Below, in pieces: positions 12,201 to 27,200 of a stretch of 55,264 bases of DNA. Under the pieces are notes generated by a model. That model had not been told where the DNA came from. It ran no database searches and saw nothing but the letters and a program-made list of their open reading frames with translations. The position numbers and the translations under genes were made by a program. Origin of the DNA: Candidatus Omnitrophota bacterium (GTDB taxonomy: Bacteria > Omnitrophota > Gorgyraeia > Gygaellales > UBA12090). Where the stretch lies: assembly GCA_030674475.1 (NCBI GenBank), contig JAUSCZ010000038.1, positions 1-55,264 of the forward strand, written 5' to 3'. Every line of letters begins with the position of its first letter. Within the stretch, counting starts at the first letter, position 1.

Positions 12201-15200
12201 GGGAGATAAGCAAGCTGTATTTGAGTTTAATAGGTTCGCTGTCGCGGCGGATGTGTGCCAAAGTTGATGAGGGTTTATTAGAAGGAGCGGATAATAAAAA
12301 AGGCGAAATTATCAATAGGATTAATAATCTTATGCGGGATAGCTATTTAAACGAAAGAATACAAGACGCTCTCAAGAGCGCGGTGAAGTTAATTAAGGAA
12401 AATAATGAGACAGGGGCACAGCCTGTGCTTTTGATGATACTTAACAGCTTATCCTTTGAAATAAAGCATTTTGCCGGCTGTCAGAGTTATGGTCAGAAAG
12501 TTGTTATATGGTTTGATGAGAAGGATTTATTCTGGAAGATCCGCCAGGGACAATTAATAAATTATGAATTAGTAGGAGGAAGCGGTGAAATTTCAATGCG
12601 GGTGTCCGTGCCTAAAAAATATAGATTTTTTAATGATGCTTTCCGGGCCACTGACCATCAGATAGACAATCAATTAAAAGAAGTCGCCTGGATAGATAAA
12701 GCGTTAAAAATCATAATACGCAATTTAAAGCAAAGCGATATTGACGAATTAACTCTTCCCTTGAAAAAAGCGCGGGTTTTAGAAAAAGACATTGCCTATT
12801 GGGGAATATGTGTGCTTTCAGAGCAGATTAAAATTGAAGATGCCGGGCGTGTTGCAAACACAAAATATATGGTAGAGAGACTATTGAAGGCGCGGAAGAA
12901 TTCGCTTCTTGAAATGATTAATACTACCCAAAGCGGAAGGCTGGGAATTTTAAGGGAAGTTTTTAAGCAGCGTAACAAAATGCTTAAAGCTTTTATTCAA
13001 AAAAATATAGTTTATCTGGAGCAGCAAAATAAAGAAGCGGCCTGGCCAAATATCCACGGTATTTTAAATAGTAAAAGAATGGAGTATTGCTTAGGCGAGC
13101 TGGTCTTTGGTAATGCCTGGCAGCTTTTAGGAAATTGTCAAAGGCTCTTAGAAGAAAATAACCTTAATTACGCGAAGAATAATTTAAAGAGTGTCTCGCG
13201 TAGGATAGATGAGGCTGGGTATGTTTCCTTTTTCAAAGCGCATTTTAGAGATGAGTTTGTTAAGGTAAGCTTAGCCAGCCCGAAAAAGGCCATTTCAAAG
13301 GAAGGGGTATTTGATAGCGTGTTCAAAGTTTATCTTAAGCGCGCGGGCCTAAATAAAGCCTCACCTAAAAAAAGGATCGCCAAAGCCCAGATGTGGCTGA
13401 CAAGATTTTGGCTTTGGGCTTTTGTGCCGCCGCGAATAAAAAATCCCCTTAACCGCCGCGAAAAAATCCCCAATCCTGATTTTACGGTCATATCAGAATA
13501 CATTACTATCCAGGAAAAAATTTATCTAAGAAAAGCAAAAAAATCTTATAAGAAAAATCCTTCTACCGCGGGAGCCCTTAAGCAATTCATCCAGGATAAA
13601 AAGAAAAGCTTTGGGCGATTGACCCCGGAAGACAAAAAAGCATTAGTTAATGCTCTATGCAGTGATTATCCGGCTAAGCTTTCTTCTTGGTTAGATAGAA
13701 ATACTGTTGAAAAGGCTTGTCTTACGGACATAGGAAAGTTTTTGAGCGCCTCAAGCCCGCTTGAGACAGGCCTTGCGAATAGGCAGGTGTTACTGCCACT
13801 GGCAGCGCTATTGATTGAGACGCGTGTGAGCTCGCCGATAACCTTACTATTAGTTGGCAGGGGGAATCAATCAAGCCCGCGAATTTTAATGCTTACACCG
13901 GAACAATTGCAGGAGTTTTATAGGTTTTATCCTTCCAATTTCATGGCAGGATATTATTTGAAGGCAGAACGTTATACTGATGAAGAAGTTGATGAATATT
14001 CTCAATTGTTTGATTCCGAGCAGAAGACTGCTCGCGAGGCAATAAGTCAGGATGTGAACGCGCGCCTGGCTGAATTAAGGAGAGCGGATTTAAAAACACA
14101 ATTGAAGCTATTGTATGAGATTATGATAAACCGTTTTTCGCTCTTATTAGGCAAGAGTGGTTATGGTGTTTTTGTTTCAATGACGGCCATTAATGAACTA
14201 AAGAAAATAGGGCGCACCACGGGTTTTTATGAGATAAAGACTATATCTTCGCGATCCGGCAATGTGACAACCGGGCCGCATTATTTTATCGCGGTAGAGG
14301 ATAATGCTCATAGGCCTGTTTGTTATATAGATTTCAGGCTGGAGCAGTTTTCGCTCCTTGGTTTCTTTAAAGAAGTTGAAGGATTATTGGCCTGGTCATT
14401 CTTGCATGAAAATGTTTCTTCCCCTATTTTAGATGATGATTCAGATTCTAGAGAAGAATTAATCAACCCTTCAAGAAAAGATAATAAATATCACGCGTTG
14501 CCTAAGAACCCTTACCGGCGGGAAAAGGAGTTGAGAAGAAACGACCAGCTAAAGAAAAAAATAAGAACTTCTGATAAGGCGGAGAGTTTGCGGGGTATTT
14601 TTCTGGCAACCATGAACCGTAAAAGAGATGATTTAGATTCAACGATATGCCAAGCAGAGCAAGCGATTACCGGCCTGGAGAAACTGCTGGATGAAAATCA
14701 AAAAATGCCGGAGCTTGAGCGGTTTAGAAATTTAGTGATATGCGGATTAGTCAGGTTCGCGGAATATTATCAAAATAAATTCAGCCGAAGCCGGGATATT
14801 AAAAAAGGAGGCCTTTACATTGAGCGGTCATTAGGACTGCTTAAAGAGGCAAAATCTCTGAGGGCTCAATATTGGGGTAAGAATAAAAATCCGAATTCAA
14901 TCGCGGCTATCGCGGCCATTATCGCGGCTTTTATTAAGGCCGCGGATATTTATTTTAAACAAGGCGAAGTTGATTCGGCTCAGCAGGTGATCGAAGAGCA
15001 AATTTATCCGTTTTTGGCGGATGAACGCTATTATGGGTGCGTGAGATATGATACTGCCGCGACTTTAAGCGCTCTGCTCAATAAATTTAAAGTGAAGAAC
15101 CACGGGATAGAGAAAATAGAAGCCGCGTTACACGAGTTCTATGATTATCCTGATGAGCGCTTTGACCTGGGTTCATTAGACCCTCAAAAGGTAAGTAATG

Positions 15201-18200
15201 AAATTACGAAGCGAAGAAATATCAAGAACCCGGGATACATTGATTACTTGGAAAGAAAGATAACGTCAGGAAACAGAGGAATACGGGAGGCGGCTCTTTG
15301 GGCGATAGCCTGCGAGGTAGTGGGCGGTGAATATTCGCGGTTAAGGCTTAAGGCCTTTAAAAAACTCCTGCCGCTGGTGTTAAAGGATGTGGCTGCTGCT
15401 CCCCGGCCGCCGGAAGAAGGATGGGTTGATTTACACCGCCATACCGATGACTCTGACGCGGAAGATACATTTGAGGCAATGTTTATCGGTCTTATATATA
15501 AAGGATATTACACCGTGGCCATAACCAACCATAGTGTAGTTCCGACAGATGAAGCCCTGGAAGCGGAAAAGCTGCTTTATGAGGCGATAAAAGAATATAA
15601 CCAAGAATACGAGAAGCATATTCCCTATCTTAAGCTTATTCCCGGAATTGAGATTACGGTATTATTGCCGAAAGAAGAGTTATCCAAGAGCGGATTAGGC
15701 AACGGCGAGGATAAGATAATTCACCTGTTGGTTTTTCTGCCGCATAATTTTCGGGAAAAACTTAAAAAGCCCGGGAAAGATTTGGAAGGGTTTATTCAAA
15801 AGCTTGGCAGTCATAGGAAAATCTACGAACAGCAGTTTGAGAGGACTCTCGCGGGGCTAAAAACAAAAGAACCGCGTTTTGAAATCAGCGCGGATGACAT
15901 CGCCAAGGTAAAACGCAATCATCTTTATCCCCAGCTTTTATGGGATATTTTATGGGATAAATATAGGCGAGAATTGCGGGAGGCCGGGTGTAATAATCAT
16001 TATGATGTAGAGGTGAGGTTAAATAAGGGCTGGAATAAACTGACAGAAGAAGACAAGAAAAATTGTCCCTCCCTTAAGGAGGTTGTAGAATTTGCCCGGC
16101 GGACCGGTTCTTTAATCGCGATACCCCATCCCCATACTTTACCGGTAAAAGATAAAGACAAGATGCTTTCCTTTCTGCTGGAGCAGTTGAATGAAATATC
16201 GCGCGAAAGAAAAATTTCTATTGAGCTTTGCAAAACTAATAGGAATGACTCTTCCTTTATCTCCGACGGAGCCAATGCCTTTGTTGTTCCTATTACAAAT
16301 GCAAAGCTCAATAAGAGACTTATTTTGGGAGTCAGTATCTATGGACCAACAATAATGAGAAACCCCGAAATCCAGAAGGGAATAACGGCCGTGGTGGAAA
16401 CATTTAACGCGCGAGACGCTCTCTATCAGACATATCCGCTTATCGGGCTTTTTGAGACCGACGCGCATTCCAGAACCATTTATTATAAACAGCGCGAAAA
16501 AGTTTTTGCTGATCCGGAAGAAATGGCAAAAGCGTTTGAAGAAATGGCAAAAGCGCTTGAAGCAATGAAAGAGAAAGACTTATTCCCGAAAGGTGAAATC
16601 GAGCCTTACATTCAACAATTAAAGGAACATCAACTTAAAAATAGCCCGAGTTTCCGCCCGGAGATAACGGCAGTATCCTCAGCGCTTAGCGGAGCTGTTT
16701 TTTCTATCGCAAAAAGAACCTGCGGGGCGGCGGTAAACACCCTGACCAATAGCGTTCTATCCAGTCCGATAACAATGGAAAAAGGCCTACTGAATGTCAA
16801 GTCCGCCTATACCCGGGCCGCGGGCAGCGCCTTAGTCAAAAGACTTGAACTGATAGTGCCTACCTCTTCATCATTATACACCAATGAAATAAGCTTGAAA
16901 CCCCTGGAAGCCTCATCAAGCGTTACTAACAAAGGCCCGCCCTGGTGGACCTTAAAAGCATTTAGTCTTATTTTTAATGGCTGCAGCTTCTTGCTGTCAA
17001 TATTAATTATCCCGCCTGATTTTATTCCCGCAATAAATTTGATTGTTATTGGACGGATAACGCCTCTCAATGTCTTACCCGCCGCTTATTGTCTTTTTTT
17101 CTCCCCCCAAAGCCCGCGTGGAGAAGAAAATAGAAGCGTTCCCAATCTCTTCACAAATCCGGAAAGTTTAACCGGGGAAATTTCTTCTTCGGCAATATCA
17201 ATGGAAAAAGCAATAGTAAATGTTGGCGCAAAATTTAGTCTTGCTGAAATTAGAAAATACGTAGACAGTATTTATTTTCGGCAGAATATTGACTATTGGG
17301 ATAATTTTGAAAATGAACGTCAGAAAATAAAATTAAAATTCGCCCTGAGAGAACAAGATGCTATATTTAGTCAAGGAACAGCCATTTTATTCTCTGCCCC
17401 GGCACAATCAGGCGAATATTATTACCTTCTTTCTGCCGGCCATGTTATTAACTGGGTTAATATTCCCCAAAAAGAATTGAATCGTTCTTATCGGATTAGG
17501 CTATTTAATGGAGAAGTTGTTGATGGCGAACTTGTATTCAGTATTTGTAATAGAAACATTGATATTGATATTGGGGTGATAAAATTTAAAAAAGGATGTT
17601 TCTCGGGGGATGAATTTTCGGTTATGCCTTTTGGCGATGTCCGTCTATTACGTGAAGCCCTGATGAGTGAGATCGTTATGTTAGGATACCCTAATGGGAA
17701 ATTTCGGAGGGCTGAGGGTAAGTATGCGCGGGAATTGCCGGGGAATAAGATGGAGATAGAATCGTCTCTGCCATACGGCCATTACTCTGAGGGATTTAGC
17801 GGAGGCGCTGTTGCCTCAGAAGGTAAACTTTTGGGAGTAATAACCGCGAATAAAAAGCAACCTTCAATGGATAGAAGTATAGCAACGCCGTATTATTATA
17901 GCTTCTCATCTCTGGCGGTTCTTAGTGTCTTTCAGCAGATTTTGCAAGGGGAAGGGGTAGAAAAATACCCGGGATATGAATCTTGTGTAACAGAAGATGA
18001 TAAAAATATTTTCAGGGAGATCGTAGAAAAGATGACGCGTAAGCCTGTTCCTCCCGGCAGCAGCCCGCTGGGGGCAGGGGAAAAACGGCCGCTGTCCCTC
18101 TTCCTCCGGGGTAATAAAATATCTTCCTCCGCCTTAAGCGGCGCGGATTTGCTAAAGTTAGTATCCTCATCTGAATACATTGGCGGAGGCTCTCAATTTA

Positions 18201-21200
18201 AAGAGGTGTATGAGCTTTTTGATCAAGAGGGAAAAATGTTGCCCTTTGTGATTAAGCTTCCTTCCGAGCTTACGATTATTGAGTGGCAAGGGTATGTAAA
18301 AGTATTACTAGAGATTAAGAAATATATGGGCGGTATCTACCCGGATTTTAATATCTTAACCGGTGAAGATGCCGTATTTATGGATGAACACTATCCTTTT
18401 CTGATTATACAGAAGAGGATGCCGAAGACATATCATAAGGTCTGCATATTACCCGATACGTATAAATTATCAGATGGCACAAAGATTAGCCTGAAAGATA
18501 AGAAGAAAGAACTGATAATGACTCTGATTAAGAAGGGGATTGTTTACTACGATCTAAATTATGACCAAGAATACGGTTTAGACATTGCTTCTAGAATCCT
18601 TTATTTTCTGGATTTTGGTTATACTATGCTTATGGAAAATGGTGAATGTCTGGAAGGTACGTTTGATAGTTTTCTATCGGATGTCAATAAGGAAATTGGC
18701 GTTCCCAGGGATGAGCTAAAGCGCCTTTGGGCAACAGAACAAGACAAGTGTTATCCTGTTCCCGATGTAACTTTAGAAAATAAGGAAGCGGTCAATTTAT
18801 TTAAGGAAAGCGGCAGCAGCCCACTGGGAAAAAATGACTCTGACCCCTTTATTTTGGAGGATGAGTTAAGGTTAGCCGATAAGATACGAGAGGAGATAGC
18901 GGGAATATTTGAGAAACATAAGGTTAATTTTGACAGGGTAAATACGGTTTATGAAACGGCAAAATCCGCGTATGCTGCCGTTCAAAAAATCCTTAAGCCT
19001 GATAGGCGGCTGTATTATCACACGCTTCTGCACGCGGTAGAGACGGCTCTATTTGTTGCCCGGGTATTAAGCCGTTCCGGAGTAGGCAGAAGGAATCCCA
19101 GCCGAAAGGCCCTTGAGCTGTCTGTAATTGCCTCTTTGGTCCATGACAGCGGTTATTGGAGGGAAAGCTGGCGGGAGGAAGGGCATGAGGAAATATCTAA
19201 GGAGTTCATCCCGGGTTCGCAAGGCCTTAGTAAGCTGTTTGAGGAGAATGAGATAGCTATAATGAACAGCATGATAGACTATACGAAATCATTTGTCCCG
19301 GTCATAGATATAGAGAGGAGCGGTTTGAAGGGTAAGATGAGGTTTGCCGGGCGCATTTTAGGCATAGGCGATACCATGATTATGTACGGCGGCAATGAGC
19401 TGGCCGCTTGTTTAAAGAGATTATATTCGGAATTCCAGGTGAGCGGCAAGGCTAAAGAACAGGGCTGGCGCAGGCTGGGGGATTTTTACGCGGATTCATG
19501 CCGTTTTGTCCGGGAAACACTGGAGAGGCGCTATAACGATTTCGGGAAGACCTACAGGTCCCGGCATATCAAAGAATACAGGGATAACTACATAAGAAAT
19601 AAGAAACTGTTGCATAATTTTTCCGTAAGCTACAAACTGCTTGCCCCTGAGGAAGCTGAAAGTATTATTAACTGTTCCTTATATGATGAAAAAGAGCTTT
19701 TCGCGCTTTTGGTAAAGAAGAACGGTTCTTCTGATAAGGCGGCCCAGCGCAAGATAGCTGAATATTTCTTAGGCCTTAATAAAAGGCACATAGAAAAGCT
19801 TGCTGAAAGACTTGCTGATGAGGCGTCCTTTGATAAGGAAGACTTGGTTCAGGGGGGGGTGGTCGGATTCTTAAAGATACAAGATGCCGAAAAGGCAATC
19901 GGGCCGCGCGGAAACTTTGATGCCGCGCAAGAAGCCCGAGAGAGAGAGGAAGAGATAGATAAAATATTGTCTAAGCTGAAGCCCCGGGAAAAAGAAGTGG
20001 TAAGGATGTATTTCGGCTTTAATCCTGAACAGGGGAGCCTTACCCTGGAGGAGATAGGCGAAAAACTTCAGTTAAGCAAAAAGAGAATAAGACAGATAAG
20101 AAAGGAGGCTTTGTCTAAGCTCGATGACCCTTCTGTGGAACAACTATTGAGAGATTTATGTCATACGCGCGCCAGCAGCCCGCTGGGGAAAAATGACTTT
20201 GATCTCTTCGCGCGGTATGAATTTCAGAAGCTAGGTCAAGTTTTCCCGGGCGCTTTCAGCCAAAAAGCGCGAGATGAGAGCTCGTCAAGTTCAATTTCAA
20301 AGTTGGGCAGGGTCATTATTTCCAGCCTGGCTTTAGCAATGGGGACATATGGCGGATATTCTGTCTATTGGCAGAAACAATTAGGGGTTGAAATAAAGCG
20401 CGCGCAACAAGGCGATCCGCAAGGATTTGAGTCATTAATGAAGAATATGCTTCCCCGGATAGATACGCCCTGGTCAGGCGCCTGGACAAGAAATAACCTG
20501 CAGAAACTGTTTCAGATAAAAATCCCAGGCAATAATGAAGAATTTGTTTTTAGCTTATATAATCTTTATAAGCAGATTATTGAGCGCTATGTTGATAAGC
20601 CGGAGATCTATTTACCGATACTTGAACATTTCTTGCGCTGTGACATGAGGGACGGTGAATTTATTATTTATTATGAAAAAGACCCGATGCATCTGACTCC
20701 GGAAATTTTTGTTCCGCTCTATATTTATCAGAGAAGGAATAATCTCCCTTCCCGGGATATTGAATATACCATAAGCGTAATTTCCCGCTATGTCTACGCG
20801 AGAGAGACGTTTGATCCTTTAAGTTATGGCCTTTCGGCTCTACAGAAACTCGCAAACTTCGAAGTGGAGCAGGCTATAGCGCATCCCGCGGCGGTAAAGC
20901 TGTTTTCCGGATATTTGCGCGCGTATTTAAAACGAGAGCAGTTAACGTTTAAAGAATTATATGATATATATTTTTTCATCATTACCTATAATTCCGGCCT
21001 GACTCTTCTGGAGAATGATATCCTGGATCTTTTTGCCAGCCGCCTCTTTGAGCATATGCCTATGGAAGATGTTTTTTTTGAGTTACCGGACTTTTATGTT
21101 AACCAGGAAAAAATATTCTTGATTCCTCAAATGGTTGGCTGGCTTAATGGGAATCATTTTATTAAAGTTAAAATTCCGGCTTCCCGGATGAGCCGCGAAC

Positions 21201-24200
21201 GCCTGGAACTGCTTAATATCGCTTTGGAGAGGTTTGGTAAATATGCCCAGCCAAAATTTTTCCCAGTCTTTGTTTTTCCGTTTGAACTTTCTGATGGAAC
21301 AGCGATTGAATTTGATCAGGATTTTATTTCTACCCTTAAAGAAGATGATAGGCGTTTTAGAAGAATATTCGCGGTGTATCTGGTAAAGAAATTATTCATT
21401 CTTGGGAAGATCCGGCAGTTGGCGGATGCCGGTAAATTTATCCCTGCTATTATTGAGAAGATAGGGCAGACGTATACTTCTAAAACCGCTCTTTCAAAAG
21501 ACGAACTGCGGTTTATTGTTCAAGCGATGATTGCCCGTTATTGGGACAAATTAAAGGATAAACCCGAATTGGCTCAACCAAACATAACCGGAATAAAAGT
21601 GGTTATTAATCCTCCATGCTTTGAGTCGACTCCGGCCAGCCATAATGTCTTGGGAAATGAAGTGCATAAGGATCTTGAGCGGGTCTATCTAAAGCTATTT
21701 TTTAATCAGGAGCACGCTAAATTTATGCCTTTTTATGCTGACGAATGGCCGGAGCTTGAAAAATTGGAGGTTTATGTGTTACATCGTATGCCTCACAGGC
21801 CTCTTTCAGAGGATGATTTAACCAAGATGCGTAATATATTAGATTCATTGAAAGAACGGATACAAAAAAACAAGGATAATTTAGAAGATACTCTTTTCGC
21901 GATTAAGATTTTAGTAAACTACGGATTATTAGACCAATATCCGGCCTATATGCTCCAGGCCATAGAGATTCTCTTGGCAATCAATCCGGAGGATTACCAG
22001 AACATAGAAGACGGGCCGGAGCATATGCAATATATGATTGAGAAATTAAGCGCGGCTATCCCGGCAGTTGAACAATGGCTTATGCAAAATACGGGCAGTT
22101 TAGAGGAATGGCCTTTAAAAGCCGTTCCAGAGACCTTGGTCAAGCTTTATCAGAGGACAGGTTATAAGCGCGAGGATGCCGCGTTTCAATATTTCTTAAA
22201 AGATTTTGAAGCGGCCCGGCGCGATGGTCTATCAAATGACGCCCTGCGCGGGAAACTGCGGGAATATTACCGGACATCCAAACCTCCAAAATCCGGCAGT
22301 CCGCTGGGGAAAGAGAATAAAGAAGATGGGAGTTTCATAAGCCTTATTGATACCGGATTGATAAGGAATAGGCCCTGTGTGTTGGGCGTGCATATGAAAG
22401 GTTTCCGGGATATGAAAATTATTAAAGATTTGCCTGTAAACATGGTTGAATTAAAACCAGAAGACTTCCCCATAGAAGAAAAACCGTTGTATTTTGATAA
22501 AGGCAGAGATTATTTCGTTGAAAATTCTAATAATTTAAACAGGCTTGCAGATTTTCTTAGGAGTAAAAGCCTGACAGCCCAGATGCATTTTCCGTCTCTA
22601 GTGGATATGAATGATGGCGAAAAGAAATTCTGGTCCATAGGTAATCCTGAAGATTGGAAACGTATCCTTCAATATTTTGAGCTCTGGGAACAGGTAAGAA
22701 TGAAATGGGATTTATCCGATGAGTTGATAGTGACTATACATCCGCCTCAGCCCCCTTGTGAAATAGGGGCAAGCAACCATACGCTACTGGACTTAAAATA
22801 TAAAGCAGAGATAGAGAAGGGTCTTCTGATTAATGCCAATAAGTTTTTGATTGTGCTTGGTAAGGCTATAATTGATAAAGATTGGAAGATAAAAATAGGA
22901 TTAGAAAATCAAGCGGATTCGTCCTGGGATTCCTGGAATCTCGGCAATAAGTTAGGGCATTTTAAGATTATGCTTCAGGATACTCCTTGGAGCATTCAGC
23001 TCACGTTTGATACCGGACACAGGATTTTGAGCGAAGGAAACCTGGCATTTAGAACTGTCGCTGATTTTGCCCGCAACTGCGGTAAGTATTTTGTCAATAT
23101 TCACTTCCATCAGAATGAAGGCTGGAAAAAAGACCCTGAAAAAAGGAGTTATAAAGCAGACAGGCATTTGTTTCCCGCTGCGAAAGGGGTCCCCGGATTC
23201 CGTTTCTATGTGGAGCGAGCCGCCAAAGAACGGGTTCCTCTTACCTTAGAAGTAAAAATTCATAAATATCCTAAGGAAGAATTAATCCGCTTAGTTGATA
23301 ATGTGAGGAAATCGGTCGCGGCGATAGAGGTAAAGGTTAATAATAGCAGCCCGCTGGGCTCTGTTAAAATTGGGCCTTTGCGAATGGGAGGTTTATCAGT
23401 TATCTCTAAGGAAGGATATGAGGGGTTCCTTAAGCCTTCTGTTTTCAGCTCTGGGGTGGATGTGGTCTCAATTGATATAAATTCTGCCGCCGCTTCTTCA
23501 TTAGAAAGCTATAGTAGGGATAAGTTTTCCAGGATGGTGCGCCATAAATTTAAGTTGATAGTTACGGATATGGACGATTCATTGATCAAGTCCGCCGGTA
23601 AAATTCACTCGGTTGAGGCCGACCATAAGCTTTCCCCGCAGTCCAGGACTTTGATAAGCCTGTTGCGTGAAAAAAGGGTTAGGTTCGCGGTTATAACCGG
23701 GGCCAGGCTTGAGAGTGCCTTATACCGCTATGCCAATGAACTCTCCCCAGAGGACAGGGCCGGGCAATATTTGTATGTCTGCGGTGGAGGAGAAGGTTAC
23801 CGCTTTAACCGGCAGGGAAGCCTGGATCAGCGGTCCCCTATTTTATATATGCCAATCAGTGAAGATGCAGGCGAGGTTGATCGGCTGGTTGTCTTGATGG
23901 AGGAATCCGTGAAGAAAATCCTGGGTGGCTACGGACTGGATGCCGGTGATTTTCTCCCCGTGGATCGCAAGCCCCAGAATGAGATGCCTGTTGAGCTTAC
24001 TGTAAGCAAAAAGTTTAATGAGGTGGAAGATAAAATCCGCGAGGAGGTCGTGAATGAAATCCGCCGCCGTATCCTGGCTTATCCGGAATTTAAAGGCATC
24101 AAAGCTTTCCGTTCCTCAATGGCGGTTGAGGCCAGCCGGGCGGATAAGGGCGACGCCCTGCGGAATCTAATTAATTTTACCGGAATCAGCCCTGAAGATA

Positions 24201-27200
24201 TCCTTATTATCGGAGACAGCGAAAACGACCTGCCTATGTTTAGGGCTGTTACGAAAGCCGTTAAGCTCTTCGTGGGGAATAAGCTTAGGTTTAATCTCCC
24301 TAAGGAAGTAATTCTTTCTCCTGTGGCCGGCCCTGCCGGGGTGCAGGAAGCATTAAAATTAGTCTTAGGGGCTTACGGGGTTTCGGTTTCCAGCGCCGTA
24401 AGCGAGAATATTTCGCGGGAGAATATGTTTGTAGAAAAAGGTAACGTCTCTATTTTTCATCATTCTAGAATCAATGTTTCCGCCGCCTCACCGGTGGATA
24501 TTGAATATTTAGATCAACTGCCAAATGATTTTATTCCTGGCAAAACCTTTTTGGTGCGGGTTGACTATAATGATCAGCACTGGGATGCGCTTACCGGAGA
24601 ATTGACCGATGCCCGTAGATTTAGAGCGTCATTGCCAACCATTTATTTGATTACCCGAAACGGGGGAAAGGTAATTTTATTAACCCATCAGGGTAGGCCT
24701 CAAAGCAAAGTGGTGGAGGAATTAAGGCTTAATCGTGTAAGGCTGGCAATCAGTGGTTTGCTTGGGATGCCTGTTCGACTGTTAGAGGGGAAGATAGGTA
24801 ATGAGGGAAGTTTTCATCTTATTGCTGATGAAGATAGAAGATTAATTAAAGCCATGCGTTCGGGAGTGGTAATGCTGGATAATACTCGTTTTGATCTAAG
24901 AGAACAGTCAAAGGACTCCGTAGCGCGTATGTCGCTGGCTCAAGAATTGCAATCCTTGGCGGATTATTTTGTCCTTGACGGCTTCCCCGTGGCGCACCGT
25001 GATGAAACATCGGTGACTGAAATAGCAAAACTGCTTCCCAGCGTAAAAGGTTACTGGGTGAAAAATGAAGAAAAGTTACATAATAAATTTATGAAAAAGA
25101 TAAAAAATAGCAATCGCGGGAAACTGGTTGCTATTTTTGGAGGAGCAAAGGAGGATAAATTAGCCACGATAGAAAAGTTTATTTTATTGATGCGTAAAGG
25201 AGATATTGTGTTAATCGCAGGAAAAATCCAGAATGCAATTTTGCCCTCATTACGGAATACCATAAGCCTTTCAGGCATTGATATTCTTTTGCCCGTTGAT
25301 TCAGCCGGCAATGGGCGGGATATTGGCCCTCGTACAATAGCGCGATTTAAAAATGTGTTAGATAGCGGTGAATTAGTTTTCTGGAATGGCCCTCTCGGTG
25401 AGTTTGAGAATCAACCCTATAATAATGGAACCAGGAAAATTGCTTTAGCGTTAAATCAGAGGGCAGTGAGCTCCAAAAAATTTCAGGCCTTTATTACCGG
25501 AGGAGAAACCACGTTCGCGGTTACAAGGGAAATAGGCAATAACCGCAATAAACGCATAATTATCTCTACTGGCGGCGGCACCTCAACGGATTTCTTCGTA
25601 AATAATGGTAAATTAATTGGTTTTAAATATCTGTGTTATTCTTCTTCCGCCTCGCCGGTATTCTTAGGTTCAAGCCCGCTATTAGTAGACAGGGAAAGCA
25701 GGAGCAAGGTAAAAAATAAGGATGGTTCCAGCAGTTCGTTGGAAAGAGATGTAAAGGCAGGAGAAACATCCCTGTTTAAAAACAATCCGGGAGGCTTAAA
25801 ACCGCGTATTGTCGGAGTTTTTCCCAGTTTCGGGAGCATTGGTTATTACGAAAATTTAGACAGCCAGCTATATGATGCGGGGATACCAGCCATTCAATCG
25901 TTATACAGAGATGCCGCGGTTGCATTAGGATTTGTAAATGACGGCGTGCCGGCTCCGGAGAGATTGTTTTTTAGAGAAGCTAATTATCCTAAAGATATTA
26001 TAAGGAGAAAAGGGTTTCTCGCTGCTGCCTTTATGGTGCATAATCTTGCTCTTGATATGTATCTTAAGTTTTTGGCTGAGCGCGCGGATATGCCTTTTGA
26101 TATCCTGGCCTATGCCGGAGAAAGCTTCGGAATTATTACTGCCGCGGTGGCGACAGGGGCCATTTCAGTAATTGATGTAGTTAAGTTGACGCGGGTCATA
26201 GTGTCCGCCATCGCGAAGGAATCTGAAAGGCAGCCGCCTAACCATATCTTCGCGCTTAGGGGTCCAAAGGCCGATATTGTACTTTCTAAATTGCTGGAGT
26301 CTTTTGGCAAAGGCGTGGAAGTCTTTAGGTATTGTGCCGAAGGCCAGAGTTTTGGATATAAACTATTTGTGGCAGATGAAATTCGCGGCCGGTTTGAAAT
26401 ATTTATGAAAAGTATACCGGAAAATGCCGGCGCGGACTTTAAACTGCTTAAGCGGAACAACCGTTTTTTTTCACATGCCAAGACTATGGATGCCGCGCGA
26501 GTGATTGTGGAACGGTTTATGGATGAAAGAATTATGGTCAGGGATCCGGGCATTAAGATCATTTCAAATAGCAATACAGGATATCTTACCACTGCCGCAC
26601 AAGTCAGGGAGGCTATTCTTGCCGCAATCAACCTCCCCGCGTATTCGAGTCAGACGGTAAAATTGACGGAGAATATCAAACCGGATGCTATTGTAATGCT
26701 TGAGGTTGGCGGTAAAGCGCTTCAACTCTTTAAGGATAATGGGGCCACAATTCCATATTTCGGTTTCGATGGGAGGGATAACAGTTTTCCTTCAGTTCTT
26801 CGTGAGATAACTTTAGAATTTAGAAGTAAAAAATTAGCAGTATCATCAGCGCTTCGCGGGCCTGTTTCCTTTATCGCGAAAAGAACCTTCGGGGCGGCGG
26901 TAAACACCAATACCAACAGCACCCCGGCCAGCCCGATAACAATGGAAAAAAGCCTGCTGAATGTCAAGTCCGCCTATACCCGGGCCACGGGCAGCGCCTT
27001 AGTCAAAAGGCTTGAATTGAAAGTGTTTCCTTCTTCATTATACGCCAATGAAATAAGCTTAAAACCTCCGGAAGTCTCATCAACCATTACTAACAAAGAC
27101 CCGCCAGGGCTTACCTTGAAAGCATTCAGTCTTATCTTTAATAGCATCAGCTTCTTTCTGTCAATAGTAATTATCCCGCCTGATTTTATTCCCGCAGCAA

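Noticed and set aside
19852-19859. Run of eight G as a frameshift or phase-variable site
   Set aside because: The same frame is used by conserved sigma-like sequence on both sides, so the tract is read without shifting; variation between reads would be needed to reopen this.
26110-26631. Open frame of 173 codons on the - strand
   Set aside because: Opposite the acyltransferase domain and without a family signature.
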